Positions 16,726 through 26,233 of a DNA stretch of 64,000 bases are shown here, piece after piece. This stretch comes from Arthrobacter sp. SLBN-100. Its GTDB lineage: Bacteria; Actinomycetota; Actinomycetes; Actinomycetales; Micrococcaceae. How positions within the stretch are numbered: the first letter of the stretch is position 1; each line of letters starts with the position of its first letter. The stretch lies in the NCBI RefSeq assembly GCF_006715305.1, contig NZ_VFMY01000001.1, positions 3,348,001-3,412,000 of the forward strand, given 5' to 3'. The notes under the pieces were generated by a model. The model saw only the letters and a program-made list of their open reading frames with translations, did not search any database and had not been told where the DNA came from. The translations under genes and the position numbers were made by a program.

Positions 16726-18339
16726 GTGTCCCAAGATGTCCTCACCCCCGCCCGGATCTCGGAGATTCACAAAGAGGCAGGCCGACGCAGGACCTTTGCT
16801 GTCATTTCCCACCCGGACGCCGGCAAGTCCACGCTCACTGAAGCGCTTGCCCTGCATGCCAAGGTGATCGGCACTGCCGGTGCCTCCAGCGGCAAGGCCA
16901 ACCGCAAGGAAACCGTCTCGGACTGGATGCAGATGGAGAAGGACCGCGGCATCTCCATCAGCTCGGCGGCGCTGCAGTTCTCCTACCGGGACACCGTCAT
17001 CAACCTCCTGGACACCCCCGGCCACGCCGACTTCTCCGAGGACACCTACCGCGTGCTCGCCGCCGTCGACTGCGCCGTGATGCTGGTGGACGCCGCCAAG
17101 GGCCTGGAAACCCAGACCATGAAGCTGTTCGAGGTCTGCAAGCAGCGCAACCTGCCCATCATCACGGTCATCAACAAGTGGGACCGCCCCGGCCTGGACG
17201 CGCTGGCCCTGATGGACGAAATCACCGAGCGCACCGGCCTGCAGCCGATGCCCCTGACCTGGGCCGTGGGCATCTCCGGCGACTTCCGCGGAGTGTGGGA
17301 CCTGCGCAACGACCGCTTTGCCCGCTTCCAGCGCAACAACGCCGGTGCGCAGATCGCCATCACCGAATACTTCACGCCGGAGGAAGCAGCCGAAACCCAG
17401 GGCAGCAACTGGTCCGACGCAGTGGACGAGGCCGGGCTGGTGATCGAGTCCAACCTTGAGTTCGATGTCGAGGCCTTCCACGCCGGCAAGGCCACGCCCA
17501 TCCTGTTCAGCTCCGCCGCGCTCAATTTCGGCGTCAAGGAACTGCTGGATGCGCTGGTGGACTTCGCCCCGCCCGCAGCGTCCCGCCCGGATATCGACGG
17601 CAACCCCCGCCCGGTTGAGTCCCCCTTCTCCGGCTTCGTCTTCAAGGTCCAGGCAGGAATGAACAAGGCCCACCGGGACCACGTGGCCTTCATCCGTGTC
17701 TGCTCCGGCGTCTTTGAACGCGGCATGGTGGTCACCCAGACCCGCACCGGCAAGTCCTTTGCCACGAAGTATGCGCAGCAGGTGTTCGGCCGCGAACGCG
17801 AAGTCATCGACGAGGCGTACCCCGGGGACGTGGTGGGCCTGGTCAACGCTTCCTCGCTGCGCGTGGGCGACAGCCTGTTCCTGGAAGAAGCAGTGGAATA
17901 CCCGGCCATCCCGCTGTTCGCCCCTGAGCACTTCCAGGTGGCCCGGTCCAAGGACCCCAGCAAGTTCAAGCAGTTCCGCCGCGGTATTGAACAGCTCGAG
18001 CACGAGGGCGTCATCCAGCTGCTCCGCTCCGACCTCCGCGGTGACCAGGCTCCGGTGCTTGCCGCCGTCGGCCCCATGCAGTTCGAGGTGGTGGAGGACC
18101 GCATGGCGCACGACTTCAGCGCCCCCATGCGGCTGGAACGGCTGCCCTACTCCCTGGCGAGGATTTCGACGGCGGATGCCATGCCCGCCCTGGCCAACGT
18201 ACCGGGCGCCGAGGTGCTTTTGCGGTCCGACGGCGAATACCTGGCCCTGTTCAACGATGTCTGGGCACTGCGCAGGATCGAAAAGAACCATCCCGACCTC
18301 ACCCTGGTGCCCATCGGCACGCACAACCCAGCAAAGTAG
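16726..18339 (+). CDS. prfC: Peptide chain release factor 3
   Basis: This GTPase recycles RF1/RF2 after termination. The GTG start gives SQDVLTPARISEIHKEAGRR, then the P-loop SHPDAGKSTLTEAL. Further features are the RF-3-specific insert GKANRKETVSDWMQMEKDRG, G3 DTPGHADFSEDT, and G4 NKWDRPG. Domains II and III include FKVQAGMNKAHRDHVAFIRV. The 537-residue length fits. The open frame extends upstream to 16321, but that part reads through repeats and has no similarity, so it was not included. The ketosynthase gene starts 6 bases after the stop. Confidence 0.96.
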   Translation: MSQDVLTPARISEIHKEAGRRRTFAVISHPDAGKSTLTEALALHAKVIGTAGASSGKANRKETVSDWMQMEKDRGISISSAALQFSYRDTVINLLDTPGHADFSEDTYRVLAAVDCAVMLVDAAKGLETQTMKLFEVCKQRNLPIITVINKWDRPGLDALALMDEITERTGLQPMPLTWAVGISGDFRGVWDLRNDRFARFQRNNAGAQIAITEYFTPEEAAETQGSNWSDAVDEAGLVIESNLEFDVEAFHAGKATPILFSSAALNFGVKELLDALVDFAPPAASRPDIDGNPRPVESPFSGFVFKVQAGMNKAHRDHVAFIRVCSGVFERGMVVTQTRTGKSFATKYAQQVFGREREVIDEAYPGDVVGLVNASSLRVGDSLFLEEAVEYPAIPLFAPEHFQVARSKDPSKFKQFRRGIEQLEHEGVIQLLRSDLRGDQAPVLAAVGPMQFEVVEDRMAHDFSAPMRLERLPYSLARISTADAMPALANVPGAEVLLRSDGEYLALFNDVWALRRIEKNHPDLTLVPIGTHNPAK

Positions 18340-18345
18340 GGCCTT

Positions 18346-19575
18346 ATGTCTGCAGGAAACCCCCGCGCGCTCATTACCGGCGTCGGCACCGTCAACCCTC
18401 TCGGATCCTCCGTGCCCGAAACCTGGTCCGCCCTGGTGTCGGGTACGTCCGGCATTGCACCGCTCGAGGCCGAGTGGGCGGAACAGCTGCCGGTGAAGAT
18501 GGCAGGCCAGGTCACCGCGGACCTCTCCGGGCACCTCAGTACCCGCGAGATGAAGCGCATGGACCGCTGCGGGCAGTTGGCGCTGATCGCTGCACGGGAA
18601 GCCTGGAAGCAGGCCGGCGCCCCCGAAGTTGATCCGGAGCGCTTCGCCGTGGTGATCGGCTCAGCCTACGGCGGGCTGGGCTCTACGCTGGAACAGGACC
18701 GGACCCTTGCCGAATCCGGCCCGCGCAAGGTCTCGCCGCACACCCTCACCCGCCTGATGGTCAATGGCCCGGCGGCTTGGGTGTCCATCGATCTCGGTGC
18801 CCGCGGTGGCGCCCGGACGCCGGTCAGCGCGTGCGCCTCCGGGGCAGAGGCGATTGTCCAGGCAGCCGAGATGATCCGCTCCGGTGCGGCCGACGTCGTG
18901 ATTGCCGGCGGCGTTGACGCTTCAGTCAACGACCTCGTAATCACCGGCTTCTCCCAGATCCGGGCTCTGTCCACCCGCAATGAGGATCCGCAGCGGGCAT
19001 CGCGGCCGTTCGACGGCGGCCGGGACGGCTTTGTGCTCGCGGAGGGCGCCGGCGTGGTGGTGCTCGAGAGCGAAGAGCACGCCCGCGCCCGGGGCGCAGC
19101 GGTGCTGGGGGCAGTGGCCGGGGGATCGGTGACCTCCGACGCGAACGACATTGTTGCCGCCGATCCTGCCATGCAGCGCCGGGTCATGCAGAAGGCCCTT
19201 GAATCCGCGGGTTTGGCCGCCGAAGATATCGGCTTTGTGCACGCCCACGCCACGTCCACCCCTGTGGGAGACAAGCTTGAGGGCCAGGCCATCAACGCCA
19301 TCTTCGGCGCCGGCATCCCGGTGACTTCCACCAAGGGGCATACCGGCCACCTGCTGGGCGGCGCGGGGGCGCTGGCCGCCGTCGTGGTGGTGGAAGCCCT
19401 GCGGACCGGAATGCTGCCGGGGACCCTCAACGTGGAGGCTGTGGACCCCGAAGTGCAGCTTAACGTCGTCACCGAAGACGTCCGCCATCTTCAGCCAGGT
19501 ACTCCCTCGGCCGGCTTGGTGAATGCCTTCGGTTTCGGCGGGCACAGCGTTGCCCTGGTGATCACGGGCTCATAG
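18346..19575 (+). CDS. fabF: Beta-ketoacyl-ACP synthase, KAS II type
   Basis: The condensing enzyme has 409 residues and a thiolase fold. The catalytic Cys is in TPVSACASGAEA and the two catalytic His residues in HAHATSTPVGD and KGHTGHLLGGAG, the complete C-H-H triad. The C-terminal NAFGFGGHS is the usual glycine-rich loop. Family role: elongation of acyl-ACP with malonyl-ACP. No acyl carrier protein, fabH or fabD is nearby, unlike the main fab operon of actinobacteria, so this may be a second, specialised FabF paralogue. It is probably co-transcribed with prfC (6-base gap). Confidence 0.9.
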   Translation: MSAGNPRALITGVGTVNPLGSSVPETWSALVSGTSGIAPLEAEWAEQLPVKMAGQVTADLSGHLSTREMKRMDRCGQLALIAAREAWKQAGAPEVDPERFAVVIGSAYGGLGSTLEQDRTLAESGPRKVSPHTLTRLMVNGPAAWVSIDLGARGGARTPVSACASGAEAIVQAAEMIRSGAADVVIAGGVDASVNDLVITGFSQIRALSTRNEDPQRASRPFDGGRDGFVLAEGAGVVVLESEEHARARGAAVLGAVAGGSVTSDANDIVAADPAMQRRVMQKALESAGLAAEDIGFVHAHATSTPVGDKLEGQAINAIFGAGIPVTSTKGHTGHLLGGAGALAAVVVVEALRTGMLPGTLNVEAVDPEVQLNVVTEDVRHLQPGTPSAGLVNAFGFGGHSVALVITGS

Positions 19576-19603
19576 CAACCGGGCCAGGGGCGGTTTGCGC
19601 CCG

Positions 19604-19665
19604 GATCGCCGGAACGGTGCCGCGACGCCGGAAATTTCCAACGTCCCGGCACCGTTCCGGCGATC
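19604..19665. terminator. 19-bp inverted repeat between convergent genes
   Basis: 19604-19622 (GATCGCCGGAACGGTGCCG) pairs perfectly with 19647-19665. The 24-base centre contains a second palindrome, GGAAATTTCC, flanked by GACG/CGTC. It lies between the ends of the ketosynthase and MFS genes. It lacks a T run but could serve both as a terminator. Confidence 0.55.
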
Positions 19666-19686
19666 GCGGCGCAATCGCTTCATCAG

Positions 19687-21039
19687 CTAGGCCCGGCTGG
19701 GGACCGGAGCCTCGACGCTGCGGTCCTGGGCCTCGGCGGCCGGCTCCGTTTCACTGCGCCCTTCCTTCAGGAAGTACACCAGGCCGGCGGCGATGGTGGA
19801 CGCGGCAGCAAGGGCGAAGAGGCCAGGGATGACACTTCCGGTCTGCTCCTTGATGATGCCGAAGCCGAACGGAGCCACGAACCCGCCCAGGTTTCCCAGC
19901 GAGTTGATGATGGCAATCGCCGGGGCCAGGACCAGGGGGTGCAGCCCCGACTGCGGGATGGTCCAGAACAGCGGGGAAGCGCTCTTGAAGCCCATGGCGG
20001 CGATGGCCAGGAACACCAGGGCCATAACGGGGGACGCGACCGCGGCCGCCAACGTGCCGATTGCGGCGACCAGGAGCGCGGCCACCAGCAGCGGGCGCTT
20101 GGACTTGGCCTTGTCCTGCCACTTGGCCGCAAAGTACATGGCGAACACGGCGCAGATCCACGGGATCGAGGAGAGGAATCCGACAGTGAGGTCGGTGGTG
20201 CCGGGAATCTGTTTGATGATGCTCGGGAGCCAGAACGTATTTGCATAGATGGACAGCTGCACCGAGAAGTAGATGCCGCACAGCAGCAGGATCTGCGGGT
20301 TCAGGAGCATCTTCCAGCGGTTGATCCTTCCGCCGTCGGTCGTGGCGTGCTGGGCGTCCTCATCGGCGATGGCCTGGGACAGGGCGTCCTTTTCGGAGAC
20401 GGTGAGCCACTTGGCGTCCTTGATTCTGGCGTCCAGGAGGAAGAACACGGTGATGCCGACGACGACGGACAGAATGCCTTCGAAGCCGAAGAGCCACTGC
20501 CAGCCGCGCAGGCCAAGGGCGCCGTGGAGGCTGAGCAGCATCCCGGCGATGGGTCCGGAAATGGCGGCGGCAATGGACGAGCCGGCGATGAAGACCGCTG
20601 TGGCCTTGCCACGCTGGCCCGCCGGAACCCAGCGGGCGAAGTAGAAGATGACGGCGGGGAAGAAGCCCGCTTCCGCGGCGCCCAGCAGGAAGCGCAGGAC
20701 GTAGAACATGGTTTCGTTCTGCACAAACGCCATCAGGAAGGAAACGGCGCCCCAGCTGACCATGATCCTGGTCAGCCAGACCTTGGCGCCGTACTTCTCC
20801 ATCATCACATTGCTGGGAACCTCAAAAATTGCGTAGGCGATAAAGAACAGCCCGGCACCGAATCCGTAGGCGGCGGCACCGATGCCAACGTCTGCCTGGA
20901 GGTGGTCCTGCGCGTAGCCAATGTTTGACCGGTTCAGCTGGTTGCAGACCAGCATGACCAGCATGATCGGCAACACGCGCTTGAAGAATTTCTTCGTGGC
21001 CGAGGCCACGTCCGCGACAGCATTGTCCACAGACATCAT
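19687..21039 (-). CDS. gudP: MFS transporter, anion:cation symporter type (probable glucarate/galactarate uptake)
   Basis: The permease has 450 residues and about 12 membrane segments. The N-terminus VLPIMLVMLVCNQLNRSNIG and the first loop YGFGAGLFFIAYAIFEVPSN, then VMMEKYGAKVWLTRIM, are characteristic of the ACS family (GudP, GarP, ExuT, phthalate permeases). The operon position after gudD and the dehydrogenase genes makes D-glucarate or galactarate the likely substrate. AAGGAAA precedes the ATG. A strong hairpin separates it from gudD. The exact substrate is inference. Confidence 0.85.
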   Translation of the reverse strand: MMSVDNAVADVASATKKFFKRVLPIMLVMLVCNQLNRSNIGYAQDHLQADVGIGAAAYGFGAGLFFIAYAIFEVPSNVMMEKYGAKVWLTRIMVSWGAVSFLMAFVQNETMFYVLRFLLGAAEAGFFPAVIFYFARWVPAGQRGKATAVFIAGSSIAAAISGPIAGMLLSLHGALGLRGWQWLFGFEGILSVVVGITVFFLLDARIKDAKWLTVSEKDALSQAIADEDAQHATTDGGRINRWKMLLNPQILLLCGIYFSVQLSIYANTFWLPSIIKQIPGTTDLTVGFLSSIPWICAVFAMYFAAKWQDKAKSKRPLLVAALLVAAIGTLAAAVASPVMALVFLAIAAMGFKSASPLFWTIPQSGLHPLVLAPAIAIINSLGNLGGFVAPFGFGIIKEQTGSVIPGLFALAAASTIAAGLVYFLKEGRSETEPAAEAQDRSVEAPVPSRA

Positions 21040-21087
21040 TGAATGTTTCCTTTGGGGGTAGATAACGCAGACCGGCTGCGGGCCACA

Positions 21088-21130
21088 GGTAAAGTAGTGG
21101 GGCCCATCACAGCGACCCCACTACTTTACC
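21088..21130 (-). terminator. 15-bp hairpin between gudD and the MFS gene
   Basis: GGTAAAGTAGTGGGG (21088-21102) pairs perfectly with 21116-21130 around a 13-base loop, starting 10 bases beyond the gudD stop. There is no T tract. It probably gives partial termination or protects the upstream mRNA, lowering transporter expression. Confidence 0.6.
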
Positions 21131-21139
21131 GGACGGCTG

Positions 21140-22468
21140 CTACCGAACGAGGCAGGGCCGCTTCGGATCGAAGGACCAACCGTCGATGTAGTACTGCATG
21201 CCGACGCTGTCGTCACGCGCGTCAAGGCCGTGCGCAAGGTACAGCTGGTGGGCCTTGTCCAAGGCCTCGCGGTCCAGTTCGATGCCGAGGCCGGGGGCGT
21301 CCGGAACTTCGATGGCGCCGCCCTTGATCTGCAGCGGTTCCCTGGTAAGACCCTGGCCGTCCTGCCAGATCCAGTGCGTGTCCAGCGCCGTGATCTCGCC
21401 CGGAGCCGCAGCGCCCGTGTGGGTGAACATTGCCAGCGAGATGTCGAAGTGGTTGTTCGAGTGCGAACCCCAGGTGAGGCCGAACTCGTGGCACATCTGC
21501 GCCACGCGGACCGAGCCGTGCATGGTCCAGAAGTGCGGATCGGCCAGCGGAATGTCGACGGCGTTGCTGCGGATGGCGTGCGACATCTCGCGCCAGTCGG
21601 TGGCGATCATGTTGGTGGCCGTCTTCAGCCCGGTGGCCCTGCGGAACTCCGTCATGACCTCCCGGCCGGAGAAGCGGCCTTCGGCGCCACAGGGGTCCTC
21701 CGCGTAGGCCACTACGCCCTGCATGCGCTTGCCCAGCCGGATGGCTTCATCCAGGAGCCAGCCGCCGTTCGGATCGAGGGTTACCCTGGCGTCGGGGAAG
21801 CGCTTGGCGAGGGCCGTGACAACGTCCACCTCATCGTCGCCGGACAGCACACCGCCCTTGAGCTTGAAGTCGCTGAAACCGTACCGTTCCTGGGCCGCTT
21901 CGGCCAGTGCGACGACGGCGTCCGGCGTCATTGCTTCCTGGCGCCGGAGTTTTTCCCACCGGTCAGCCGGGGCGTCCTCCACGAGGTAGGGCATGTCAGT
22001 GCGGGCGTGGTCGCCGACGAAGAACAGGTAACCGAGCATGGGCACAGAGCTGCGCTGCTGCCCGTCACCAAGCAGTTCCGCTACCGGTACGCCGAGGAAC
22101 TGGCCGTGCAGGTCCAGCAGTGCGGACTCGACGGCGGTCACGGCGTGCACCGTGGTGCGCAGGTCGAAGGTCTGCAGGCCACGGCCTCCGGCGTCGCGGT
22201 CGGCGAACTCGGCGGCGACCTCCCGCAGCAGCGAGCGGTACCTGGCCACCGGCTGGCCGCTGATCAGGGCGCCGGCTTCCTCGATGGTGGTGCGGATCTT
22301 CTCGCCGCCGGGGACCTCGCCCAGGCCGGTGCGGCCGTCCGAGTCGGTGATGATGACGATGTTTCGGGTGAAGAAGGGGCCGTGCGCGCCGCTGAGGTTC
22401 ATCAGCATGCTGTCATGGCCCGCTACCGGCACTACTTCGATGCGGGAGATGGTGGGCTGGTTGCTCAT
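21140..22468 (-). CDS. gudD: Glucarate dehydratase
   Basis: This enolase-superfamily enzyme converts D-glucarate (and L-idarate) to 5-dehydro-4-deoxy-glucarate. The capping domain is N-terminal ([20 protein letters not shown]). The barrel has DFKLKGGV with the catalytic KxK-type lysine, metal ligands in VTLDPNGGW and [11 protein letters not shown], then TNMIATDW. The catalytic His/Asp part is [10 protein letters not shown] and [14 protein letters not shown]. Its 442 residues match the family. The ATG overlaps the stop of the upstream dehydrogenase gene (ATGA), so the genes are translationally coupled. Confidence 0.95.
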   Translation of the reverse strand: MSNQPTISRIEVVPVAGHDSMLMNLSGAHGPFFTRNIVIITDSDGRTGLGEVPGGEKIRTTIEEAGALISGQPVARYRSLLREVAAEFADRDAGGRGLQTFDLRTTVHAVTAVESALLDLHGQFLGVPVAELLGDGQQRSSVPMLGYLFFVGDHARTDMPYLVEDAPADRWEKLRRQEAMTPDAVVALAEAAQERYGFSDFKLKGGVLSGDDEVDVVTALAKRFPDARVTLDPNGGWLLDEAIRLGKRMQGVVAYAEDPCGAEGRFSGREVMTEFRRATGLKTATNMIATDWREMSHAIRSNAVDIPLADPHFWTMHGSVRVAQMCHEFGLTWGSHSNNHFDISLAMFTHTGAAAPGEITALDTHWIWQDGQGLTREPLQIKGGAIEVPDAPGLGIELDREALDKAHQLYLAHGLDARDDSVGMQYYIDGWSFDPKRPCLVR

Positions 22469-24078
22469 GCTCCTACCTCGGCCTTCTCCGCAGCGGGAAC
22501 TACGTCGCCGTCGATCCGACGGTTGAGGTGCCAGGGGTTGGCGTCCTGCAGCGGGACGGGCAGCAATTCCTGGGGCAGGTTCTGGTAGGCGACGGGGCGG
22601 AGGAAGCGGTTGATGGCGAGGGTTCCCACCGAGGTGGTGCGGGAGTCGGAGGTAGCGGGGAAGGGGCCGCCGTGGACCATGGCGTGGCCTACTTCCACGC
22701 CGGTGGGCCAGCCGTTGACGATGATGCGCCCCACTTTCTGCTCGAGGGCAGGAATCAGGGGGGCCGCCGTCGGGTAGTCCTCTTCGGTGAGCTGCAGGGA
22801 CGCGGTGAGCTGTCCTTCGAGCCGGTTGGCGGCCGCGATGAGTTCTTCCACGGATCCGTAGCGGATGACGAGGCTGGCGGCGCCGAAGATCTCCTCATGG
22901 AGGACGGAGTTGGACACGAACTCTTTGACCTGGGTGCCGAAGATGGTGGGCGCCGGGGCGTTCTTGGTCGCCCCCGCGAGGCCCTGGCCGATGAGGTCCA
23001 CGCCTGCTGCGCTGCCCAGTGCTTCGGTGCCGGCATTCCATGAGCCGGCGATGCCTTCGGTGAGCATCGTCTGGCCTGCGCAGGCAGATACAGCGCGGCC
23101 GACGGCGGCAGCGAGTTTATCGCCCGGTTCACCTTCGGGGGCGAACAGCAGGCCGGGGGAGGTGCACAGCTGGCCGGAACTGCCGGTGACGGCGGTGACA
23201 TACTGCTGCGCCAGGGCATCAATTTGTTCGGCGGAGCCGTTCAGGGCGCCCGGGAACACGAACACAGGGTTCAGCGATGACATCTCCGCGTATACCGGGA
23301 TGGGCTCGCGGCGTGCGGCAGCGGTGCGCATCAGTGCGATGCCGGCACTTTGTGAGCCGGTGAAACCCACGGCCTTGATGGCAGGGTCTGCCACGAGGGC
23401 CTGGCCAATGCTGCTGCCCGGGCCGTAAACCAGGGAAAAGACTCCGGGGTGGAGGCCGCAGTCCTTGACCGCTTTGACCACGGCCTGGCCAACAAGTTCA
23501 CCCGTGCCGGGGTGGGCGTTGTGCGCCTTGAAGACTACGGGGCAGCCGGCGGCGAGGGCCGAGGCGGTGTCTCCGCCCGCCGTCGAGAAGGCCAGCGGGA
23601 AGTTGCTGGCGCCGAAGACCGCGACGGGGCCGAGCGGGATCTGGCGCTGGCGGATGTCCGCCCGGGGCAGGGGAGTGCGTTCGGGCAGGGCCGGGTCCAC
23701 GCGGACGCCGCGGAAGTCGCCCTGGCGGACGACCGCCGCGAAGAGCCGCAGCTGGCCGGTGGTGCGGGCGCGTTCGCCGGTCAGCCGCGCCGCGGGCAGG
23801 CCTGTTTCCTGGCCGGCGCGGATGATCAGTTCCTCGCCAATGGCCTCAATGTTGTCCGCGATGGTCTCCAGGAAAGCGGCGTGGATTTCCGGGTCCAGGG
23901 TGGAGAAGGATGGGTAGGCGGCGGCCGCGGCGGCGGTGGCCTCCGCGAGCTGGTCCCCTGTAATCAGGGAGTAGGCGGGATCGAGCTGTTCATTGGTGGC
24001 GGGATTGAAGCCGAAGGCTGTTTTCCCTTCGCCAATGACGGGCTGTCCGGCGATCAGGGAGTGTCCGGTGAGGGTCAC
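22465..24078 (-). CDS. 2-oxoglutarate semialdehyde (2,5-dioxovalerate) dehydrogenase
   Basis: This aldehyde dehydrogenase (537 residues) oxidises the KdgD product to 2-oxoglutarate. NAD(P)-binding residues are in [20 protein letters not shown] and [11 protein letters not shown]. The general base Glu is in [14 protein letters not shown] and the nucleophilic Cys in [14 protein letters not shown]. The [19 protein letters not shown] tail is typical of the ketoglutaric-semialdehyde group. It is placed between kdgD and gudD, overlapping gudD by 4 bases, which fixes the pathway. Confidence 0.9.
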   Translation of the reverse strand: MTLTGHSLIAGQPVIGEGKTAFGFNPATNEQLDPAYSLITGDQLAEATAAAAAAYPSFSTLDPEIHAAFLETIADNIEAIGEELIIRAGQETGLPAARLTGERARTTGQLRLFAAVVRQGDFRGVRVDPALPERTPLPRADIRQRQIPLGPVAVFGASNFPLAFSTAGGDTASALAAGCPVVFKAHNAHPGTGELVGQAVVKAVKDCGLHPGVFSLVYGPGSSIGQALVADPAIKAVGFTGSQSAGIALMRTAAARREPIPVYAEMSSLNPVFVFPGALNGSAEQIDALAQQYVTAVTGSSGQLCTSPGLLFAPEGEPGDKLAAAVGRAVSACAGQTMLTEGIAGSWNAGTEALGSAAGVDLIGQGLAGATKNAPAPTIFGTQVKEFVSNSVLHEEIFGAASLVIRYGSVEELIAAANRLEGQLTASLQLTEEDYPTAAPLIPALEQKVGRIIVNGWPTGVEVGHAMVHGGPFPATSDSRTTSVGTLAINRFLRPVAYQNLPQELLPVPLQDANPWHLNRRIDGDVVPAAEKAEVGA

Positions 24079-24105
24079 GATGGTTCCTCCTAGTGGGGGA
24101 GTGGA

Positions 24106-24165
24106 TCAGGAGACGGTTGTTCAGGAGACGGTGGCTCAGGAGACGGTGGCTTAGGAGACGGTGGC
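24106..24165. repeat. Four 15-bp tandem repeats, each carrying a stop codon of kdgD
   Basis: Units TCAGGAGACGGTTGT, TCAGGAGACGGTGGC (twice) and TTAGGAGACGGTGGC. Read on the minus strand in the kdgD frame they encode Ala-Thr-Val-Ser-stop three times, then Thr-Thr-Val-Ser-stop. The true 3' end of kdgD has thus been copied in frame. Confidence 0.85.
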
Positions 24166-25065
24166 GATGAGGGCTTTGAGGTCCGCGAAATCCTGCTCCG
24201 CAAGGTTCTGCAATGGCGGGCGGACCGGGCCTGCGGAGCGGCCGATGGCGTCGAGCCCCGCCTTGACGATGGACACGGAGTATCCCTTGACGCGGTCGCG
24301 GATGTCCAGGTACGGGATCACAAAGTCATTGAGCTTCTTGTTGACGGCCACGCGGTCGTTGTTGCGCACGTCCTGGTAGAAGTCCAGGGCGAACTGCGGG
24401 ACGAAGTTGTACATGGCGCTGGAGTAGGTGCTCATGCCGAGCTGCAGCAGGGGAAGCGCGAAGGTTTCGGCGGTGGGCAGGCCGCCGAGGTAGAAGAGCC
24501 GGTCGCCGAGTTTGGCGTAGACGCGGGCGTCGTGCTCGAGGTCTCCCACGCCGTCCTTGAAGCCGATGAGGTTTTCGTGCCGGTCAGCCAGCGTGGCCAC
24601 CGTGGTGTCCTTGTAGATGGCGTTGGCCCGGTTGTAGATGATGACGCCCAGGGACGAGGCACGGCACACTGCGCTGACGTGCTCAACCAGGCCGGCCTGG
24701 TCCGCTTCGGTCAGGTACGGGGGCAACAGGAGGATGCCTTCGGCACCGGCAGCTTCGGCGGCCTTCGCGTTCTCGATGGCCTGGGCAGTGGACCCGCCGG
24801 CGGAGGCGAGCACAGGAACGCGGCCGCCCACTTCCTCCACGGCAGTGCGGACTACATGGGCGGACTCCGCCGGCGTCAGCGAAAAGCCTTCGCCTGTGCC
24901 GCCGGCGGCGAAGAGGCCGGCAACCGGGAAGCTCGCCTGCCACGCCAGGTGCTTGCGGTAGTTTTCCTCATCGAACTGCAGCCCGGCGTCGAATGAGGTC
25001 ACGGGGAAGGACAGCAGGCCTTCCTTGAGAATGTCCGCCAGTTCCTGGGGTGAATGCTTTGCCAC
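24151..25065 (-). CDS. kdgD: 5-dehydro-4-deoxyglucarate dehydratase
   Basis: This DHDPS/NAL-family aldolase-fold enzyme dehydrates and decarboxylates 5-dehydro-4-deoxyglucarate to 2,5-dioxovalerate. It has the GTGEGFSLT loop (GGTGEGFSL near 54-62), the Tyr of [12 protein letters not shown], and the Schiff-base Lys in [12 protein letters not shown] chose GTG 25065 ([20 protein letters not shown]) because GGAGG lies about 7 bases upstream. An ATG 27 bases earlier has no such site. It is the first gene of the catabolic operon, behind the shared LysR-type operator. Confidence 0.93.
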   Translation of the reverse strand: MAKHSPQELADILKEGLLSFPVTSFDAGLQFDEENYRKHLAWQASFPVAGLFAAGGTGEGFSLTPAESAHVVRTAVEEVGGRVPVLASAGGSTAQAIENAKAAEAAGAEGILLLPPYLTEADQAGLVEHVSAVCRASSLGVIIYNRANAIYKDTTVATLADRHENLIGFKDGVGDLEHDARVYAKLGDRLFYLGGLPTAETFALPLLQLGMSTYSSAMYNFVPQFALDFYQDVRNNDRVAVNKKLNDFVIPYLDIRDRVKGYSVSIVKAGLDAIGRSAGPVRPPLQNLAEQDFADLKALIATVS

Positions 25066-25135
25066 GGTGTGGTCCTCCGGTAAGTGCGCCATTCGGCGGC
25101 GCGCTGATGATTCCTTTCCAGACTAGGAGCGGCGC

Positions 25136-25174
25136 TGATGCCTGTCTAAGTGCATTTTTATATGTATTGATACC
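25136..25174 (-). promoter_or_regulatory. Bipartite LysR-type operator upstream of kdgD
   Basis: On the minus strand GGTATCAA (25174-25167) is followed after exactly 16 bases by CTTAGACAGGCATCA (25150-25136). The same two blocks with identical spacing occur upstream of the TTT transporter operon, so both operons probably answer to the intervening LysR gene. Confidence 0.7.
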
Positions 25175-25206
25175 TTGGGGGCATGAAGCCGTGCGGGTCC
25201 GGGAAG

Positions 25207-26091
25207 CTACTCCATCGAGAACTCCAGGTCCCGCAGGAGGCGTAACAGTGCAGGGTTGGTGATCCTGCGGTTCCAGAGTGCATGCAGTTCCACCTGTTCA
25301 CCTTCGCCCACTGCAAGTGGCAGGAACTCCACACCCTTGATGCCCAGCAGGGTGGCGGAATGGGGCACGAAGGCCACTCCCCGGTTGGCCGAAACCAGCG
25401 ACACCATGGTGAGGATCTGGCTGACGGTATGCACAACATTGGCGTGCCGGATCGGCAGCATCCGCACCACGAGGTCGTAGAAGTAGCGGGCCTGGGTGGG
25501 TGAATGCATGATCAGGGGTTCGTCTTTGAAGTCCTCCGGGATGATGTCCCGGCCCAGCAGCGTCAACGGATGTCCGGTGGGGGCCGCCATGACCAGGGAC
25601 TCCCGGTACAGCAGGTGGGAATCGAAGGTCTCCTTGTCGAATGGTGGACGGGCCAGGCCAAGGTCGAGCTCTCCGGTCAGCAGGCCGCTGAGCTGATCTC
25701 CCGTCACCAGTTCCTGAAGGTCGATGTCCACTTCCGGGATGATTCCCGCGAGCTCTTCGAGCAGCGGCCCCAGGATGCTGAAGCCGCTGGCCGCGGTGAA
25801 GCCGATGCGAAGGATGCCGGAGCGCCCTGACGCGATGCGGCGGGCGGTCACCGGAGCCCGTTCGGCCAGGGCCATCAGGCGCCGGGCCTCATCCAGGAAC
25901 GCCTGCCCGGCGGACGTCAGCTGGACTTTCCTGTTGTCGCGCTCCAGCAGTTCCGCCCCGATGATCTTTTCCAGTTTCTGGATCTGTCGGCTCAGTGGCG
26001 GCTGGGTCATGTTCAGGCGCTCGGCGGCCCGGCCGAAATGCAGTTCCTCGGCCACGGCGATGAATCCGGCCAACTGGTCGAAAGTAAACAT
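25207..26091 (-). CDS. LysR-family regulator of the glucarate genes
   Basis: The regulator has 294 residues. The N-terminal winged helix-turn-helix is MFTFDQLAGFIAVAEELHFG, then RAAERLNMTQPPLSRQIQKL. The effector domain runs from about residue 90 (ILRIGFTAASGFSILGPLLE) to the end. It is located between the catabolic operon (same strand, downstream) and the divergent transporter operon. Conserved sequences on both sides point to it as activator or repressor of both. A sugar acid or intermediate is the likely ligand (inference). Confidence 0.93.
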   Translation of the reverse strand: MFTFDQLAGFIAVAEELHFGRAAERLNMTQPPLSRQIQKLEKIIGAELLERDNRKVQLTSAGQAFLDEARRLMALAERAPVTARRIASGRSGILRIGFTAASGFSILGPLLEELAGIIPEVDIDLQELVTGDQLSGLLTGELDLGLARPPFDKETFDSHLLYRESLVMAAPTGHPLTLLGRDIIPEDFKDEPLIMHSPTQARYFYDLVVRMLPIRHANVVHTVSQILTMVSLVSANRGVAFVPHSATLLGIKGVEFLPLAVGEGEQVELHALWNRRITNPALLRLLRDLEFSME

Positions 26092-26102
26092 GATGCCTTC
26101 CG

Positions 26103-26141
26103 GGTATCAAATGATGCTGATTTGGGCTTAGACAAGCATCA
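26103..26141 (+). promoter_or_regulatory. Bipartite LysR-type operator upstream of the TTT operon and lysR gene
   Basis: GGTATCAA (26103-26110), 16 bases, then CTTAGACAAGCATCA (26127-26141). Inside it ATGATGCT (26111-26118) and AGCATCAT (26135-26142) form a perfect 8-bp inverted repeat. It sits between the divergent LysR start (26091) and the transporter operon, as expected for autoregulation. Confidence 0.7.
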
Positions 26142-26233
26142 TAATGGCTCCCTACACTCGACAAAGCGAAAACGGGGTGACCCGCTTCACAGATGATCAG
26201 GGCTTTCGCAGCCCACGCGAACTAGGAGTTCCA

